This document shows positions 46,055 to 54,817 of a stretch of DNA of 64,000 bases, piece by piece. Within the stretch, counting starts at the first letter, position 1. The number at the start of each line of letters is the position of its first letter. Made by a program: the position numbers and the translations under genes. A model generated the notes under the pieces. The model was given only the letters and a program-made list of their open reading frames with translations. It was not told where the DNA came from and searched no databases. Location: positions 1 through 64,000 of the forward strand of contig NZ_JABBJN010000034.1 in assembly GCF_012928505.1 (NCBI RefSeq), written 5' to 3'. This DNA comes from Achromobacter sp. Bel (GTDB lineage Bacteria > Pseudomonadota > Gammaproteobacteria > Burkholderiales > Burkholderiaceae_B).

Positions 46055-46361
46055 GGTTTGAGCAGGCTTGTCAGTCTGTGAAGAAGTATTTCTTAAGCCG
46101 GCGTATCGTCGGTTCAAAAAAATCCAGAGGAATTAGGGGCTTACGCGTCGAATTTAAACAGTACATCAAGATGCGCGCAAGACGATTCGCTATCATCGCC
46201 GAAAAAAATAATGGTGACGTATTGACGTGGATTCAATTCGTCACAAGACGCGACATGAGAAGCTAACTGCGCGGAGCGCGAGAGCGTAGCCCGGATTAAC
46301 CCTCATCCGGCTGAACGTGCGGTGTTTCGGGGGGAGCGGCGTCGGAATCGAGGCCGGGGGG
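46055..46361. other. Intergenic region between pbpG and tRNA-Arg
   Basis: About 307 bases, more AT-rich than the surroundings, with no gene I can support. On the minus strand TTGAAC followed about 16 nt later by TAAGAA, roughly 40-70 bases before the pbpG start, is a possible promoter. An inverted repeat GAAGAAGTATTTCTT lies at about 46080-46094. The right part, near the tRNA 3' end, is GC-rich and should hold the tRNA terminator, but I see no clear hairpin with a T run. Confidence 0.4.
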
Positions 46362-46436
46362 TGGCCTCGCCGGGTGGAATCGAACCACCAATTGACCCTT
46401 AGGAGGGGTCGGTTATATCCATTTAACTACGGCGAG
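46362..46436 (-). tRNA. tRNA-Arg (anticodon CCT)
   Basis: Read on the minus strand the acceptor stem CTCGCCG pairs with CGGCGAG, the D stem GTTA with TAAC, the anticodon stem GACCC with GGGTC around the loop CTCCTAA (anticodon CCT), and the T stem GGTGG with CCACC around TTCGATT. The 3' CCA is encoded (46362-46364). It reads AGG codons, rare in high-GC genes. No integrase or direct repeat marks it as an occupied integration site. Confidence 0.95.
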
Positions 46437-46664
46437 ACGGTCAAAACTTGGGTGTCGAAGCGATCGCGCAGGGGCGAATTTCTTCTCTAGTGCCTTGATA
46501 TTGCAGGGAAACACCCGGGCGGAGTGTATCACTATTCAAGGCAAATCCAGGCCGCTGACAGGGCGCAAGTCTAGCAGAGGCGCCGGGGCTTGGGCCAATG
46601 CGGCAAATCGCCGGTGCCGTGGCCGCCTGCCGGGTCCTGCCCGGGCAATCATGCTTCTGAAAAA

Positions 46665-46685
46665 ATAGTGGATTAAATCAACTAT
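46665..46685. promoter_or_regulatory. Candidate MarR operator 1
   Basis: The 21-bp sequence ATAGTGGATTAAATCAACTAT is a palindrome with only one mismatched pair around a central A. It lies 46-66 bp before the ATG of the first crotonase gene. Its core GATTAAATCAA is shared with the site at 50749 and its ends (ATAGT, ACTAT) with the site at 54818. Confidence 0.75.
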
Positions 46686-46730
46686 ATGCCGTAAAGTCGA
46701 TTTCAAGACCTAGAACATTCAGGAGCAGGC

Positions 46731-47501
46731 ATGACCCCGACTTTTCACACGATCCTGCTGGACGTGCAGGACCGTGTCGCCACGGTGACGCTGAACCGAC
46801 CCGACAGCCGCAATGCGTTGAATTCCCAGATGTGCGCCGAATTGGTGCAAGCCATGGGGCTGCTTGCCGCCGACGCGGGCGTGCATGTCGTGCTGATCCG
46901 GGCGGCCGGCGCGGCGTTCTGCGCAGGCGCCGACCTGAAAGAGCGCAAGACCATGAGCACCTCGGAAATGACCGCCAGGCGGGTGCAGGGCTTTGCCGCC
47001 TACGGCGCGATCGAGCGCATGCCGCAGCCGGTGATCGCCGTGGTGCACGGCCCGGCGTTCGGGTCGGGCTGCGAGATCGCGGCGGCGTGCGATTTCGTGC
47101 TGGCCTCGTCCGATGCGATCTTCTGCTATCCCGAAGTGGGTTGGGGCACGGTGGGCGCCACGCAACGGCTGCCGCGGATCGCGGGCGCGCGCAAGGCCAA
47201 GGAACTGCTGTTCACGGGCCGCCGCTTCGATGCGGCCGAGGCCTGCGAGATCGGTCTGGTGAATCAGGTGCACGCGACGGACGCGTTGCCGTCTGAAGCG
47301 CTTGCAATGGCCACGAAGATCGCCGCCGCGTCGCCACTGACGGTCAGGCTGACCAAACGCAGTATTGATCAGGGCCTGGCCACCACGCGCGAAGGCGCCA
47401 TGGCGATCGAGCTGCTGGCCATTGAAGAAAACCTGCGCGGCACGGATTGGCGGCAGGCGATTGCCGGGTTCGGCGCGCCGGACCAAGGGGGCCGGGCATG
47501 A
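46731..47501 (+). CDS. Enoyl-CoA hydratase/crotonase family protein (two-Glu type)
   Basis: Encodes 256 residues. The oxyanion hole segment AAFCAGADLKE (about residue 62) and both catalytic Glu residues are there: GSGCEIAAACD (about 114) and CYPEVGWG (about 136). With both, it should hydrate an enoyl-CoA; family variants also act on methylglutaconyl-CoA. CAGGAG lies 7 nt before the ATG. It is the first gene of an operon with a ligase and an HMG-CoA-lyase-like enzyme; its stop overlaps the ligase ATG (ATGA). Confidence 0.9.
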   Translation: MTPTFHTILLDVQDRVATVTLNRPDSRNALNSQMCAELVQAMGLLAADAGVHVVLIRAAGAAFCAGADLKERKTMSTSEMTARRVQGFAAYGAIERMPQPVIAVVHGPAFGSGCEIAAACDFVLASSDAIFCYPEVGWGTVGATQRLPRIAGARKAKELLFTGRRFDAAEACEIGLVNQVHATDALPSEALAMATKIAAASPLTVRLTKRSIDQGLATTREGAMAIELLAIEENLRGTDWRQAIAGFGAPDQGGRA

Positions 47502-49129
47502 TCGGCGCACCGATGACGTTGTCACAGGCATTGGATCGGGTGGCGTTTGAACGGCCGCAGGCTGAGGCGTTTGTCGCGCCGGATGAACGTCATGACTGGC
47601 GCGCCATGCGCGAACAGGCAAAGGATATTGCGCGCGCGCTTCACGCCGCGGGCGTGCGGCATGGCGATCACGTCGGCGTGCTGTTGGGCAATAGCGGCGT
47701 GTGGGTGCAGATCTTCTACGCTTGCGCGATGCTGGGCGCCGTGACGGTGCCGGTCAATACGCGCTTCAAGACGGAAGAACTGGAATTCTGCCTGAAGCAG
47801 GCGGACGTGAAATTGCTGCTGACCGCGGACACGTTCCTGGGCATCGATTTCCTGGCGTTGCTGACGCAAGTGGAGCCGGCGCTGGACCGCGCAAGCGGCC
47901 TGCCCGGCGAGCGCCTGCCCTGCCTGCGCCAGGTCGTGGTGTTGGGCGACCGATGCCCGCCTGGCGCACAGCCCTGGCATGATTTTCTGGCGGCGGGAGA
48001 AATGGTGGACGGCGATGCACTGCAGGCGCGCGTGCAGGCTGTCGTTCCGGATGACGTGCTGTTGATCCAGTACACCTCTGGCACGACCTCGTTCCCCAAG
48101 GGCGTGATGCTGACGCATGCCAACATGCTGACCAACGCGTGGGCCGCCGCGCAGCGTATTGGCGTGACGGCCGACGACCGCTACTTCAGCATCCGCCCGT
48201 ACTTCCACGTGGCCGGCACCACTTTGTCGATCCTGGTCAGCCTCGTGACGGGCTGCTGCCTGCTTACGTTGCCCAAGTTCGACGTGGCGGATGCCTTGCG
48301 GATGCTGGATGCCGAGCGCTGTACGCTCACCTCCGGCAACGACACGATCTTTCTCATGTTGATGGGGCATCCCGATTTCGACCGCGCGCGCATCCATTTG
48401 CGCGGCGGCTGGGCGGCCGCCGGACCGCAGGTCATGCAGAAGATCCGCGATGTCATGGGCGTGGCCGGCATGTGCAACGCGTACGGCCAATCCGAGGCGT
48501 CTCCCAACATCACGCTTTCGTCTCACGATGATCCGTTTTCGCTCCGCGCGGCGGGTTGGGCATTACCGCACCCGGGCATGGAGGTGCGGGTGGTGGACCC
48601 CGGCACCGGCAAGCCTGTCGCCGTCGGTGAGGCGGGCGAAATCCAGGCACGCGGCTGGAGCGTCATGAAGGGCTACTACAACATGCCCGAGGCGACCGCG
48701 CGCGCGTTGGGCGCCGACGGCTGGCTCAGCACGGGCGACCTGGGTGAAATGGACGCCGAAGGGCGCCTGCGCATGGTGGGCAGGTTGAAAGACATGTTCC
48801 GCGTCGGCGGCGAAAACGTGGCGCCGGCCGAGGTGGAAGAAGTGCTGCATGCGCATCCCGCGGTGCGCATGGCCCAAGTGGTGGGCGTGCCCGACGCGCG
48901 CCTGGGCGAAGTGCCCGCCGCATTTGTGTTGCTGAAAGACGGGCAAGACTGCTCGGCAGAGGCATTGACGGCCTGGTGCAAGAGCCGCTGCGCCAACTAC
49001 AAGGTGCCGCGTCATGTGGCCGTGGTCGACAGCTTTGAACATATCGGCATGACCGGCAGTTCGAAGGTGCAGAAGAACAAGCTGCGCGCGCATGCGATCG
49101 CCTTGTTCGGTTTGGAGCAGGCGGCATGA
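47498..49129 (+). CDS. Acyl-CoA synthetase (AMP-forming)
   Basis: Encodes 543 residues. P-loop YTSGTTSFPKGVMLTHAN (about residue 195), GQSEASPN (adenine contact), STGDLGEMDAEG, hinge GRLKDMFRVGGENVAPAEVEE and C-terminal Lys in SSKVQKNKLR are all present. It resembles fatty-acid or short/medium-chain acid ligases but not a named one. It would charge the pathway's acid with CoA. The four-base overlaps on both sides (upstream crotonase, downstream lyase) couple translation. Confidence 0.9.
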   Translation: MIGAPMTLSQALDRVAFERPQAEAFVAPDERHDWRAMREQAKDIARALHAAGVRHGDHVGVLLGNSGVWVQIFYACAMLGAVTVPVNTRFKTEELEFCLKQADVKLLLTADTFLGIDFLALLTQVEPALDRASGLPGERLPCLRQVVVLGDRCPPGAQPWHDFLAAGEMVDGDALQARVQAVVPDDVLLIQYTSGTTSFPKGVMLTHANMLTNAWAAAQRIGVTADDRYFSIRPYFHVAGTTLSILVSLVTGCCLLTLPKFDVADALRMLDAERCTLTSGNDTIFLMLMGHPDFDRARIHLRGGWAAAGPQVMQKIRDVMGVAGMCNAYGQSEASPNITLSSHDDPFSLRAAGWALPHPGMEVRVVDPGTGKPVAVGEAGEIQARGWSVMKGYYNMPEATARALGADGWLSTGDLGEMDAEGRLRMVGRLKDMFRVGGENVAPAEVEEVLHAHPAVRMAQVVGVPDARLGEVPAAFVLLKDGQDCSAEALTAWCKSRCANYKVPRHVAVVDSFEHIGMTGSSKVQKNKLRAHAIALFGLEQAA

Positions 49130-50082
49130 GCGCGCGCGACGTGGTGCTGTGCGAGTGCTTTGCCCGGGACGGCTTGCAGCACGAGCCCGAATTCATCGGC
49201 ACTGCGGTCAAGTCGGACCTGATCGACCGCTTTGCGCGCTTGGGATTCGAGCGGGTGGAGGCGACCTCCTATTCCAATCCCAAGGTCGTGCCGCAGTTTG
49301 CCGACGCCAGCGATTTGCTCGCGGCGCTGCCGCGCCGCGTGGGCGTCTGGTACAAGGCGACCTGCGCCAATGCCCGCGCCGTGCAGCGCGCGCTGGCGGA
49401 TCAGGATGCCGGCATCGGCGCCAACGAGATCAGCCTGCTGGTATCGGCCAGCGCATCGCATTCGCTGCGCAACCTGAAGCGCGAACGGGCCGCGCAATGG
49501 GACAACATCGCTGAAATGGCCGGCCTGGCCAGCGGCCGTTTGCGGATGGTGGGTACGATCTCGGTCGCGTTTGGATGCCCGTTCGAGGGCGCCGTGGATC
49601 CGGATTCCGTGCTGGACGACGTGGAGCGATTTGCCCGGTTGGGGGTCGGCATCGTCACGTTGGGTGACACCACGGGCATGGCGACCCCTGCGGCCGTGCG
49701 CGAGCTGTACGCCCGCATGGCGCAAGAGTTTCCGCAATTGACGCCGGTCGCGCATTTCCACGACACGCGGGGCACCGGCCTGGTGAACTACGTGTCGGCG
49801 CTGGAAGCGGGCGTGCGGCATTTCGATTGCGCATTCGGCGGTGTGGGCGGGCATCCGGCCAAGGTCCGCTACGGCGGCGGCCACACCGGCAACGTCGCCA
49901 CGGAGGACCTGGTCAGCCTGTTCGAATCGATGGGCGTGCGCACGGGGCTGGACCTGGATGCGTTGGACGAGGTATCCGTGTTGTGCCAGCAAACGCTGGG
50001 CCGGCCGCTGCATAGCCGGGTTGCGCTCAGTGGCATGAATCCGCTGATTCCCGGGGCGCGGCAAGCGCCGGCCGTGCCATGA
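49126..50082 (+). CDS. HMG-CoA lyase-like aldol lyase with His at the catalytic Cys position
   Basis: Encodes 318 residues of the HMG-CoA lyase/DRE-TIM branch. Metal and acyl contacts are in CFARDGLQHEP (about residue 12), VGTISVAFGCPFEG and HFHDTRGTGLVN (metal His residues, about 205). The flexible-loop motif, normally GGCPYAxGAxGN with the catalytic Cys, reads GGHPAKVRYGGGHTGNVATEDLV here, so the Cys is replaced by His. It may cleave another 3-hydroxyacyl-CoA, or work by a different acid-base group. It is the third gene of the operon and overlaps the ligase stop. The MarR gene follows 88 nt later. Confidence 0.83.
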   Translation: MSARDVVLCECFARDGLQHEPEFIGTAVKSDLIDRFARLGFERVEATSYSNPKVVPQFADASDLLAALPRRVGVWYKATCANARAVQRALADQDAGIGANEISLLVSASASHSLRNLKRERAAQWDNIAEMAGLASGRLRMVGTISVAFGCPFEGAVDPDSVLDDVERFARLGVGIVTLGDTTGMATPAAVRELYARMAQEFPQLTPVAHFHDTRGTGLVNYVSALEAGVRHFDCAFGGVGGHPAKVRYGGGHTGNVATEDLVSLFESMGVRTGLDLDALDEVSVLCQQTLGRPLHSRVALSGMNPLIPGARQAPAVP

Positions 50083-50170
50083 CAAGGGGACAGCGCATTT
50101 GTATATCATGCGGCCAGGGGGGCGCCCGGCGCGCCCGTACGCTTTTTCCTTATCTTTGCAGAGCCCAGCC

Positions 50171-50707
50171 ATGGCACCCCTGAACGCACACAAGCCAGCC
50201 TCGCCCGCGCGCGACCAGCCGACCGCTTTGAAAGAGCTGTTCTCGTACCGCCTGAATCGCCTGGCCTATGTGTCCAGCCGCATCGCGGCGGGCCTGAACG
50301 AAAGCCGTTATGGCGTGGGGCCGCGGGAGTGGCGGATCATCGCGTTGCTGGGCGCGGCGCCCGACATGTCGCTCAATGCGGTAGCGCGCGAGGCCAATAT
50401 CGACAAGAGCCAGGCCAGTCGGACGGTGTCCGAATTGATCGAACGCGGGCTGATACATCGCAGCGCGGACAGCCAGGACGGCCGCGGCGTCAGCCTGGAC
50501 CTGACGCGGGCAGGGCGCGCGTTGTACGACGAAATGTTCCCTGCCGCCGTGCAGCGCAATGACGCCATGCTTGCCGTGTTGTCAGCGAAAGAGCGCGACG
50601 AGATGGAGCGGATGCTGGACAAGCTGACGGCCCACGCGCTGGAAATGCTGAACGAATTCAAAGCCGAGGTGCCGGCTCGCCGGGGCCGTGGGGTGCAACC
50701 CCGATGA
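50171..50707 (+). CDS. MarR-family regulator
   Basis: Encodes 178 residues. The winged helix spans about residues 40-130: WRIIALLGAAPDMSLNAVAREANIDKSQASRTVSELIERGLI, followed by the wing SQDGRGVSLDLT. MarR proteins bind palindromes as dimers and release them on binding a small ligand, often an aromatic acid or a CoA ester. It follows the lyase gene and precedes the second crotonase operon, and matching palindromes lie at 46665, 50749 and 54818. It is the likely repressor of all three units, itself included if it is transcribed with the first operon. Confidence 0.9.
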   Translation: MAPLNAHKPASPARDQPTALKELFSYRLNRLAYVSSRIAAGLNESRYGVGPREWRIIALLGAAPDMSLNAVAREANIDKSQASRTVSELIERGLIHRSADSQDGRGVSLDLTRAGRALYDEMFPAAVQRNDAMLAVLSAKERDEMERMLDKLTAHALEMLNEFKAEVPARRGRGVQPR

Positions 50708-50713
50708 ACAAGC

Positions 50714-50738
50714 GGCGCCTGTCCCGGCGCCTTTTTTT
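50714..50738 (+). terminator. Terminator of the MarR gene
   Basis: GGCGCC (50714-50719) pairs with GGCGCC (50726-50731) around TGTCCC, followed by seven T residues. It separates the first operon from the second. Confidence 0.85.
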
Positions 50739-50748
50739 ACCCATATTG

Positions 50749-50761
50749 TTGATTAAATCAA
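50749..50761. promoter_or_regulatory. Candidate MarR operator 2
   Basis: TTGATTAAATCAA is a perfect 13-bp palindrome, 37-49 bp before the ATG of the second crotonase gene and 11 nt after the MarR terminator. It shares the core GATTAAATCAA with the site at 46665. Confidence 0.75.
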
Positions 50762-50797
50762 TCAAATGCCTGATCACTATTCAAAAGGATTTGCGTC

Positions 50798-51532
50798 ATG
50801 CCGGAACTGATCGTCGAGAACCAGGGCGCCGTGCGTCTGCTGCGCCTGAATCGCCCGGAAAAGCACAATGCGCTGAATACGGCCCTGACCACGGCATTGC
50901 TGGACGCGCTGTCGCAAGCGGAGCGGGACGCAACGGTGCGCGCCGTGGTGCTGGCGGGCAATGGCAAGTCGTTTTGCGCGGGAGCGGACACCACCGAGTT
51001 TTCGGGTCTTACGATGGAGCGGCCCGAAGCGGTCCTTGCCCGCGCCGATCTGACGACCGACCTGCATCTGGTGTTCTCGCGCATGACCAAGCCCGTCGTG
51101 GGCGCGGTGCACGGCAATGCGCTGGGCGGCGGCGCCGGCCTGGCGTTGGCCTGCGACCTGACCGTGATGGCCGAGGACGTGCGCTTTGGCTATCCCGAAT
51201 TGCGCCATGGCATCGTGGCCGCCGTCGTCATGGCGAATCTGGTGCGGCAGGTAGGCCGCAAGCACGCGTTCGAATTGGTGGCGATGGCCGAACCCATCGA
51301 CGGCGCGCGCGCGTTGGCGCTGGGTATCGCCAATCGCGTCGCGCCTGCTGCCGATGTGCTGGACGCGGCGCTGGCGATGGCCGCACGCTTGGCGGGTTGG
51401 GAGCCCGCCGCGATGGGATTGACCAAGCGCGCCTTTCATCGCGCGGCGGATCTGGGCCTGGCCGAAGCGCTGGGCGTGGGGCGCGACGCCAACGTGATCA
51501 TGCGTGGATTCCGTCAGGGGGCGGCGCGATGA
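50798..51532 (+). CDS. Crotonase family protein (one-Glu type)
   Basis: Encodes 244 residues. The oxyanion segment KSFCAGADTTEF is present. The first active-site motif reads GNALGGGAGLALACD, with Gly in place of the first catalytic Glu; the second Glu is kept in GYPELRHG (about residue 132). This pattern is commoner in isomerases and other crotonases than in hydratases, so I do not call it a hydratase. AAGGAT lies 7 nt before the ATG. The stop overlaps the CoA-transferase ATG by four bases. Confidence 0.87.
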   Translation: MPELIVENQGAVRLLRLNRPEKHNALNTALTTALLDALSQAERDATVRAVVLAGNGKSFCAGADTTEFSGLTMERPEAVLARADLTTDLHLVFSRMTKPVVGAVHGNALGGGAGLALACDLTVMAEDVRFGYPELRHGIVAAVVMANLVRQVGRKHAFELVAMAEPIDGARALALGIANRVAPAADVLDAALAMAARLAGWEPAAMGLTKRAFHRAADLGLAEALGVGRDANVIMRGFRQGAAR

Positions 51533-52725
51533 GGCCGCTGGATGGGGTGACCATCCTGGACCTGTCGCGCGTGCTGGCATGCCCGTTCGCGTCGATGATC
51601 CTGGCCGAACTGGGCGCCACCGTGATCAAGGTCGAGCAACCTGGCGCGGGTGACGAAACCCGGGGATTCGAGCCGCAGGTGCAGGGCGAGGGCGGAACCG
51701 AATCCGCCTATTACCTGGCTTTCAACCGCAGCAAGCAATCTATCACTGTCAACTTCCGAAAGCCGGCGGGCCAGGCGCTGATCCGCAGGCTGGCCGAGAC
51801 CTGCGACGTGGTCGTGGAGAATTTTCCGGTGGGGACCCTGGCCAAGTACGGGTTGGACCGCGACAGGATCGCGCCCGGCAACCCTGGCCTGATCTACTTT
51901 TCCTGCACGGGCTTCGGCATGACCGGGCCCTACGCGCCGCGCAAGGGATACGACACCGTGTTCCAGGCGATGGGCGGCATCATGAGCTTGACGGGGGAAC
52001 GGGGTGGCGGCCCCGTCAAACCGGGTCTGCCGGTGGCGGACCTGACCTCGGGCCTGTGGGCGGCCATCGGCATCCTGTCCGCGCTGGTGGGCAGGGCGCG
52101 GTCGGGACAAGGCTGCCACATCGACTTCTCGATGCTGGACGGGCAGGTCGGCCTGTTGTCCCTGGCGGCGGCGCGCTACTTCGCGCTGGGCGAAGTGCCG
52201 CAACGGCTGGGTACCGAACATCCGGGGCGTGTGCCTTCGGCCGCGTTCGAATGCGGTGATGGGCGCTGGGTGCAGATCACGGGCAGCGATCAGCATTGGA
52301 AGCCCTTGTGCGACGCGCTGGAATTGCCGCAATGGGCGCACGACCCGGAACTGGCGCGTAATGCCGTGCGCGTGGCGCGGCGCGACGAAGTCATGGCGGG
52401 CTTGGCCGCTGCCGCGCGGCGCCTGACGCGCGACGAGTTGTGCCGGCGCTGCGATGCCGTGGGCGTGCCTGCCGGTCCGATCCTGGACGTGGAAGAAATC
52501 ATGCACGACGAACATGTGCTGGCGCGCGGCATGGTGTCCAGTTACGAGCACCCCTCCATCGGCCGCTTTGGCGCCGTGCCTGTGCCGTTCAAGTTCAAAG
52601 GCTACGAGGATCCGCGCCTGGAGCGCCCGCCGCTGCTGGGTGAACACACCGATCGCGTGCTGAAGTCGACGCTGGGCCTGTCCGATTCGGAAATCCAGGC
52701 GTTGCGCGCCGAGGGCGCGATCTAA
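51529..52725 (+). CDS. CaiB/BaiF class III CoA-transferase
   Basis: Encodes 398 residues. Family III marks are LDLSRVLACPFASMILAELGATVIKVEQP, the catalytic Asp in PVADLTSGLWAAIGILSAL (about residue 170) and FSMLDGQVGLL. It moves CoA from a donor such as succinyl-CoA or acetyl-CoA to an organic acid with inversion-free ping-pong chemistry. It is coupled to the crotonase before it and followed 47 nt later by a Bug binding protein, so the imported acid is a likely acceptor. Confidence 0.92.
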   Translation: MRPLDGVTILDLSRVLACPFASMILAELGATVIKVEQPGAGDETRGFEPQVQGEGGTESAYYLAFNRSKQSITVNFRKPAGQALIRRLAETCDVVVENFPVGTLAKYGLDRDRIAPGNPGLIYFSCTGFGMTGPYAPRKGYDTVFQAMGGIMSLTGERGGGPVKPGLPVADLTSGLWAAIGILSALVGRARSGQGCHIDFSMLDGQVGLLSLAAARYFALGEVPQRLGTEHPGRVPSAAFECGDGRWVQITGSDQHWKPLCDALELPQWAHDPELARNAVRVARRDEVMAGLAAAARRLTRDELCRRCDAVGVPAGPILDVEEIMHDEHVLARGMVSSYEHPSIGRFGAVPVPFKFKGYEDPRLERPPLLGEHTDRVLKSTLGLSDSEIQALRAEGAI

Positions 52726-52772
52726 GCCATTTACCGCCACACCAAAAAAACGACATTGCAGGAGACAAACCC

Positions 52773-53759
52773 ATGATGACCCTTAAGCGTCTGCTTACCC
52801 ATAAGCGCTTGTTGTGCGGCCTGATCGCCGGCGCGTTCTGCGCGGCTGCGGCCGCGGCCGACCCCTATCCGTCCCAGCCCATCACGCTGGTCAATCCCTA
52901 TGCCGCCGGCGGCCCCGCCGATGTGCTGGGCCGCGCCCTGGCGCGTGAACTGGAAAAGCAACTGGGCAAGCCCGTGATCGTGGAGAACAAGGCGGGCGGG
53001 GGAGCGGCGATCGGCGCGAACTTCGTGGCGCGCGCCAAGCCTGACGGCTACACCTTGCTGTTGGGGACGTCGGCCGCGCATGTCGTCACGCCGCTGATGC
53101 AGCGCACGCCCTACGACGGCATCAAGGATTTCGCCTTCGTGTCCATTGTGGCCAATCAGCCGAACATGCTGGTGGCGCGCCCCACGCTGAATGCCGGCAG
53201 CGTGGCCGACCTGGTCGCGCTGGCGCGCAAGGAGCCGGGCAAGATCAACTACGCTTCGGCCGGGCCGGGCAGTTCGCCGCATCTGGGTGCCGAACTGTTC
53301 CGCGAACGGGCGGGCGTGGACATCGTGCATATACCGTATAGCGGCGCGGCGCCTGCCATCAACGACCTGGTGGGTGGGCAGGTGGATATCGCCGTGCTCA
53401 ATCTGGCGGCCAGCCTGCCATTCATCCGCAGCGGAAGGCTGAAAGCGCTGGCCTACGCCAACGGCAAGCGTTCGCCGCTATTGCCGGACGTGCCCACGCT
53501 GGCCGAGTCGGGCGTCGCGGGCGCGGAGTCCGCGTCGTGGTACAGCCTGGCGGCGCCCAAAGGGACGCCGGCCGACGTGCTGCAACGGCTTAACGACGCC
53601 ATGGGCCGCGTGAACGCGGATGCCGAGTACGGCAAGCTGATGCAGGCGCAGGGCGTCGATTTGTGGAACATGACGCCTGCGGAGGCCACGGCCTTCGTGG
53701 AGAAAGACCAGGTGGCCATGAAGAAGCTGGTGGAATCCGCGGGCCTGCTGAAGAAGTAG
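52773..53759 (+). CDS. Bug-type periplasmic binding protein (TTT family)
   Basis: Encodes 328 residues. The signal peptide ends at AAAAA-ADPYPSQP (about residue 27). The mature part has QPITLVNPYAAGGPADVLGR, VENKAGGGAAIGANFVARA and YASAGPGSSPHLGAEL, all typical Bug segments. AGGAG precedes the ATG. It closes the operon with a CoA-transferase and should bind the acid used by the pathway. No TctAB genes are near. Confidence 0.9.
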   Translation: MMTLKRLLTHKRLLCGLIAGAFCAAAAAADPYPSQPITLVNPYAAGGPADVLGRALARELEKQLGKPVIVENKAGGGAAIGANFVARAKPDGYTLLLGTSAAHVVTPLMQRTPYDGIKDFAFVSIVANQPNMLVARPTLNAGSVADLVALARKEPGKINYASAGPGSSPHLGAELFRERAGVDIVHIPYSGAAPAINDLVGGQVDIAVLNLAASLPFIRSGRLKALAYANGKRSPLLPDVPTLAESGVAGAESASWYSLAAPKGTPADVLQRLNDAMGRVNADAEYGKLMQAQGVDLWNMTPAEATAFVEKDQVAMKKLVESAGLLKK

Positions 53760-53794
53760 GCGCCACGCCGGGCGCGTACGCACTCGAAGCCATC

Positions 53795-53824
53795 GAAGCC
53801 GCCCCCGGGGCGGCTTCCTTTTGT
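53795..53824. terminator. Terminator between two convergent genes
   Basis: GAAGCCGCCCC (53795-53805) pairs with GGGGCGGCTTC, followed by CTTTT. It lies between the Bug gene and the end of the nitronate monooxygenase-like gene. Confidence 0.85.
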
Positions 53825-54778
53825 TCAGCCTGCCAGCGCGGCGGCGCGCGCCAGGGCTTGCCGCGTTTCGCCCACCAGTTGCTGTACGAGCTCGCCGGCG
53901 GGCAACAGGCTGTCGATCAATCCGGCGCTTTGCCCGGCCTCGACCTTGCCGCCTTCGACGTCGCCGTCATGTGCCGCTTGCTTCAGCGAACTGACGGCGA
54001 ACAGCGCGTCCAGCGCGGCGTCGTCGCTGCCGCGTTCTGACGCCAGATACTGGCGCGCGAACGCATTGCGCAGCATCCGCACTGGCGACCGTCCGCGGCC
54101 GACCAGCGTGGTGTCGGCCACGCCGGCGGCCAGCACGGCGGCCTTGTAGTCGGCATGCACGCCGGCCTCCGGCGTCAGCAGGAAGCGCGTGCCTAATTGC
54201 GCGCCCGCCGCGCCCAGGCACAGCGCGGCGGCAATGCCCGCGCCGTCGGCGATGCCGCCCGCGGCCACTACGGGCAAAGAGACGCGGCGCACGGTGGCGC
54301 GCAGCAGGACCTGCAGGCCGATTTCGTCGGGGCCCGGATGACCGCCGGCCTCCAGGCCCACGGCGATGACGGCGTCTACCCCTGCGGCTTGCGCTTTCTC
54401 GGCATGCAGCGGGCTGGCCACCACTTGCAGCCATTTGATGCCCGCGTCCCGCGCGCGGCCGATGTGCTTTTGCGGTCCGCCCTGCGACGCGATGATCACC
54501 GGCACGCCTTCCGCGATGGCGATGTCCATGTGTTCCTGGGCGCGCTTGTTGTACAGCGGGATGTTGACGGCGAACGGCGCGTCGGTGCCTCGGCGCACCT
54601 CGCGGACGGCGGCAAGCAGGGCCTCGGGGTACATCGGGCCGGCGGCGATGACGCCCAGCCCGCCCGCGCGGGACACCGCCAGCGCAAGCGCCGCGTTGGA
54701 CGATGCCCAGCTCATGCCGCCCTGGATGATGGGATAACGCGTGCCCAGCAATCGGGTCAGCGGAGTTTGCAGAATCAT
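53825..54778 (-). CDS. Nitronate monooxygenase family FMN enzyme
   Basis: Encodes 317 residues of the 2-nitropropane dioxygenase/FabK-like TIM barrel. Seen are YPIIQGGMSWAS at the N-terminus, GLGVIAAGPM, the conserved His in GLEAGGHPGPDEIG (about residue 146), AAGGIADGAGIAAALCLGAAGAQLGTRFL (FMN phosphate site). The family contains nitronate oxidases and enoyl-ACP or enoyl-CoA reductases, so an enoyl-CoA role in the adjoining pathway is possible. A 19-bp perfect palindrome 40 bp before the ATG links it to the MarR units. AGGTAGG lies a few bases before the start. Confidence 0.85.
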   Translation of the reverse strand: MILQTPLTRLLGTRYPIIQGGMSWASSNAALALAVSRAGGLGVIAAGPMYPEALLAAVREVRRGTDAPFAVNIPLYNKRAQEHMDIAIAEGVPVIIASQGGPQKHIGRARDAGIKWLQVVASPLHAEKAQAAGVDAVIAVGLEAGGHPGPDEIGLQVLLRATVRRVSLPVVAAGGIADGAGIAAALCLGAAGAQLGTRFLLTPEAGVHADYKAAVLAAGVADTTLVGRGRSPVRMLRNAFARQYLASERGSDDAALDALFAVSSLKQAAHDGDVEGGKVEAGQSAGLIDSLLPAGELVQQLVGETRQALARAAALAG

Positions 54779-54817
54779 GGCCTACCTGCCGTGGGGAAAA
54801 TCCCATTTTCGGCCAAT

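Noticed and set aside
46362-46436. tRNA-Arg as an occupied integration site
   Set aside because: I found no repeat of the tRNA 3' end in the flanks and no integrase gene; flanking genes are metabolic.
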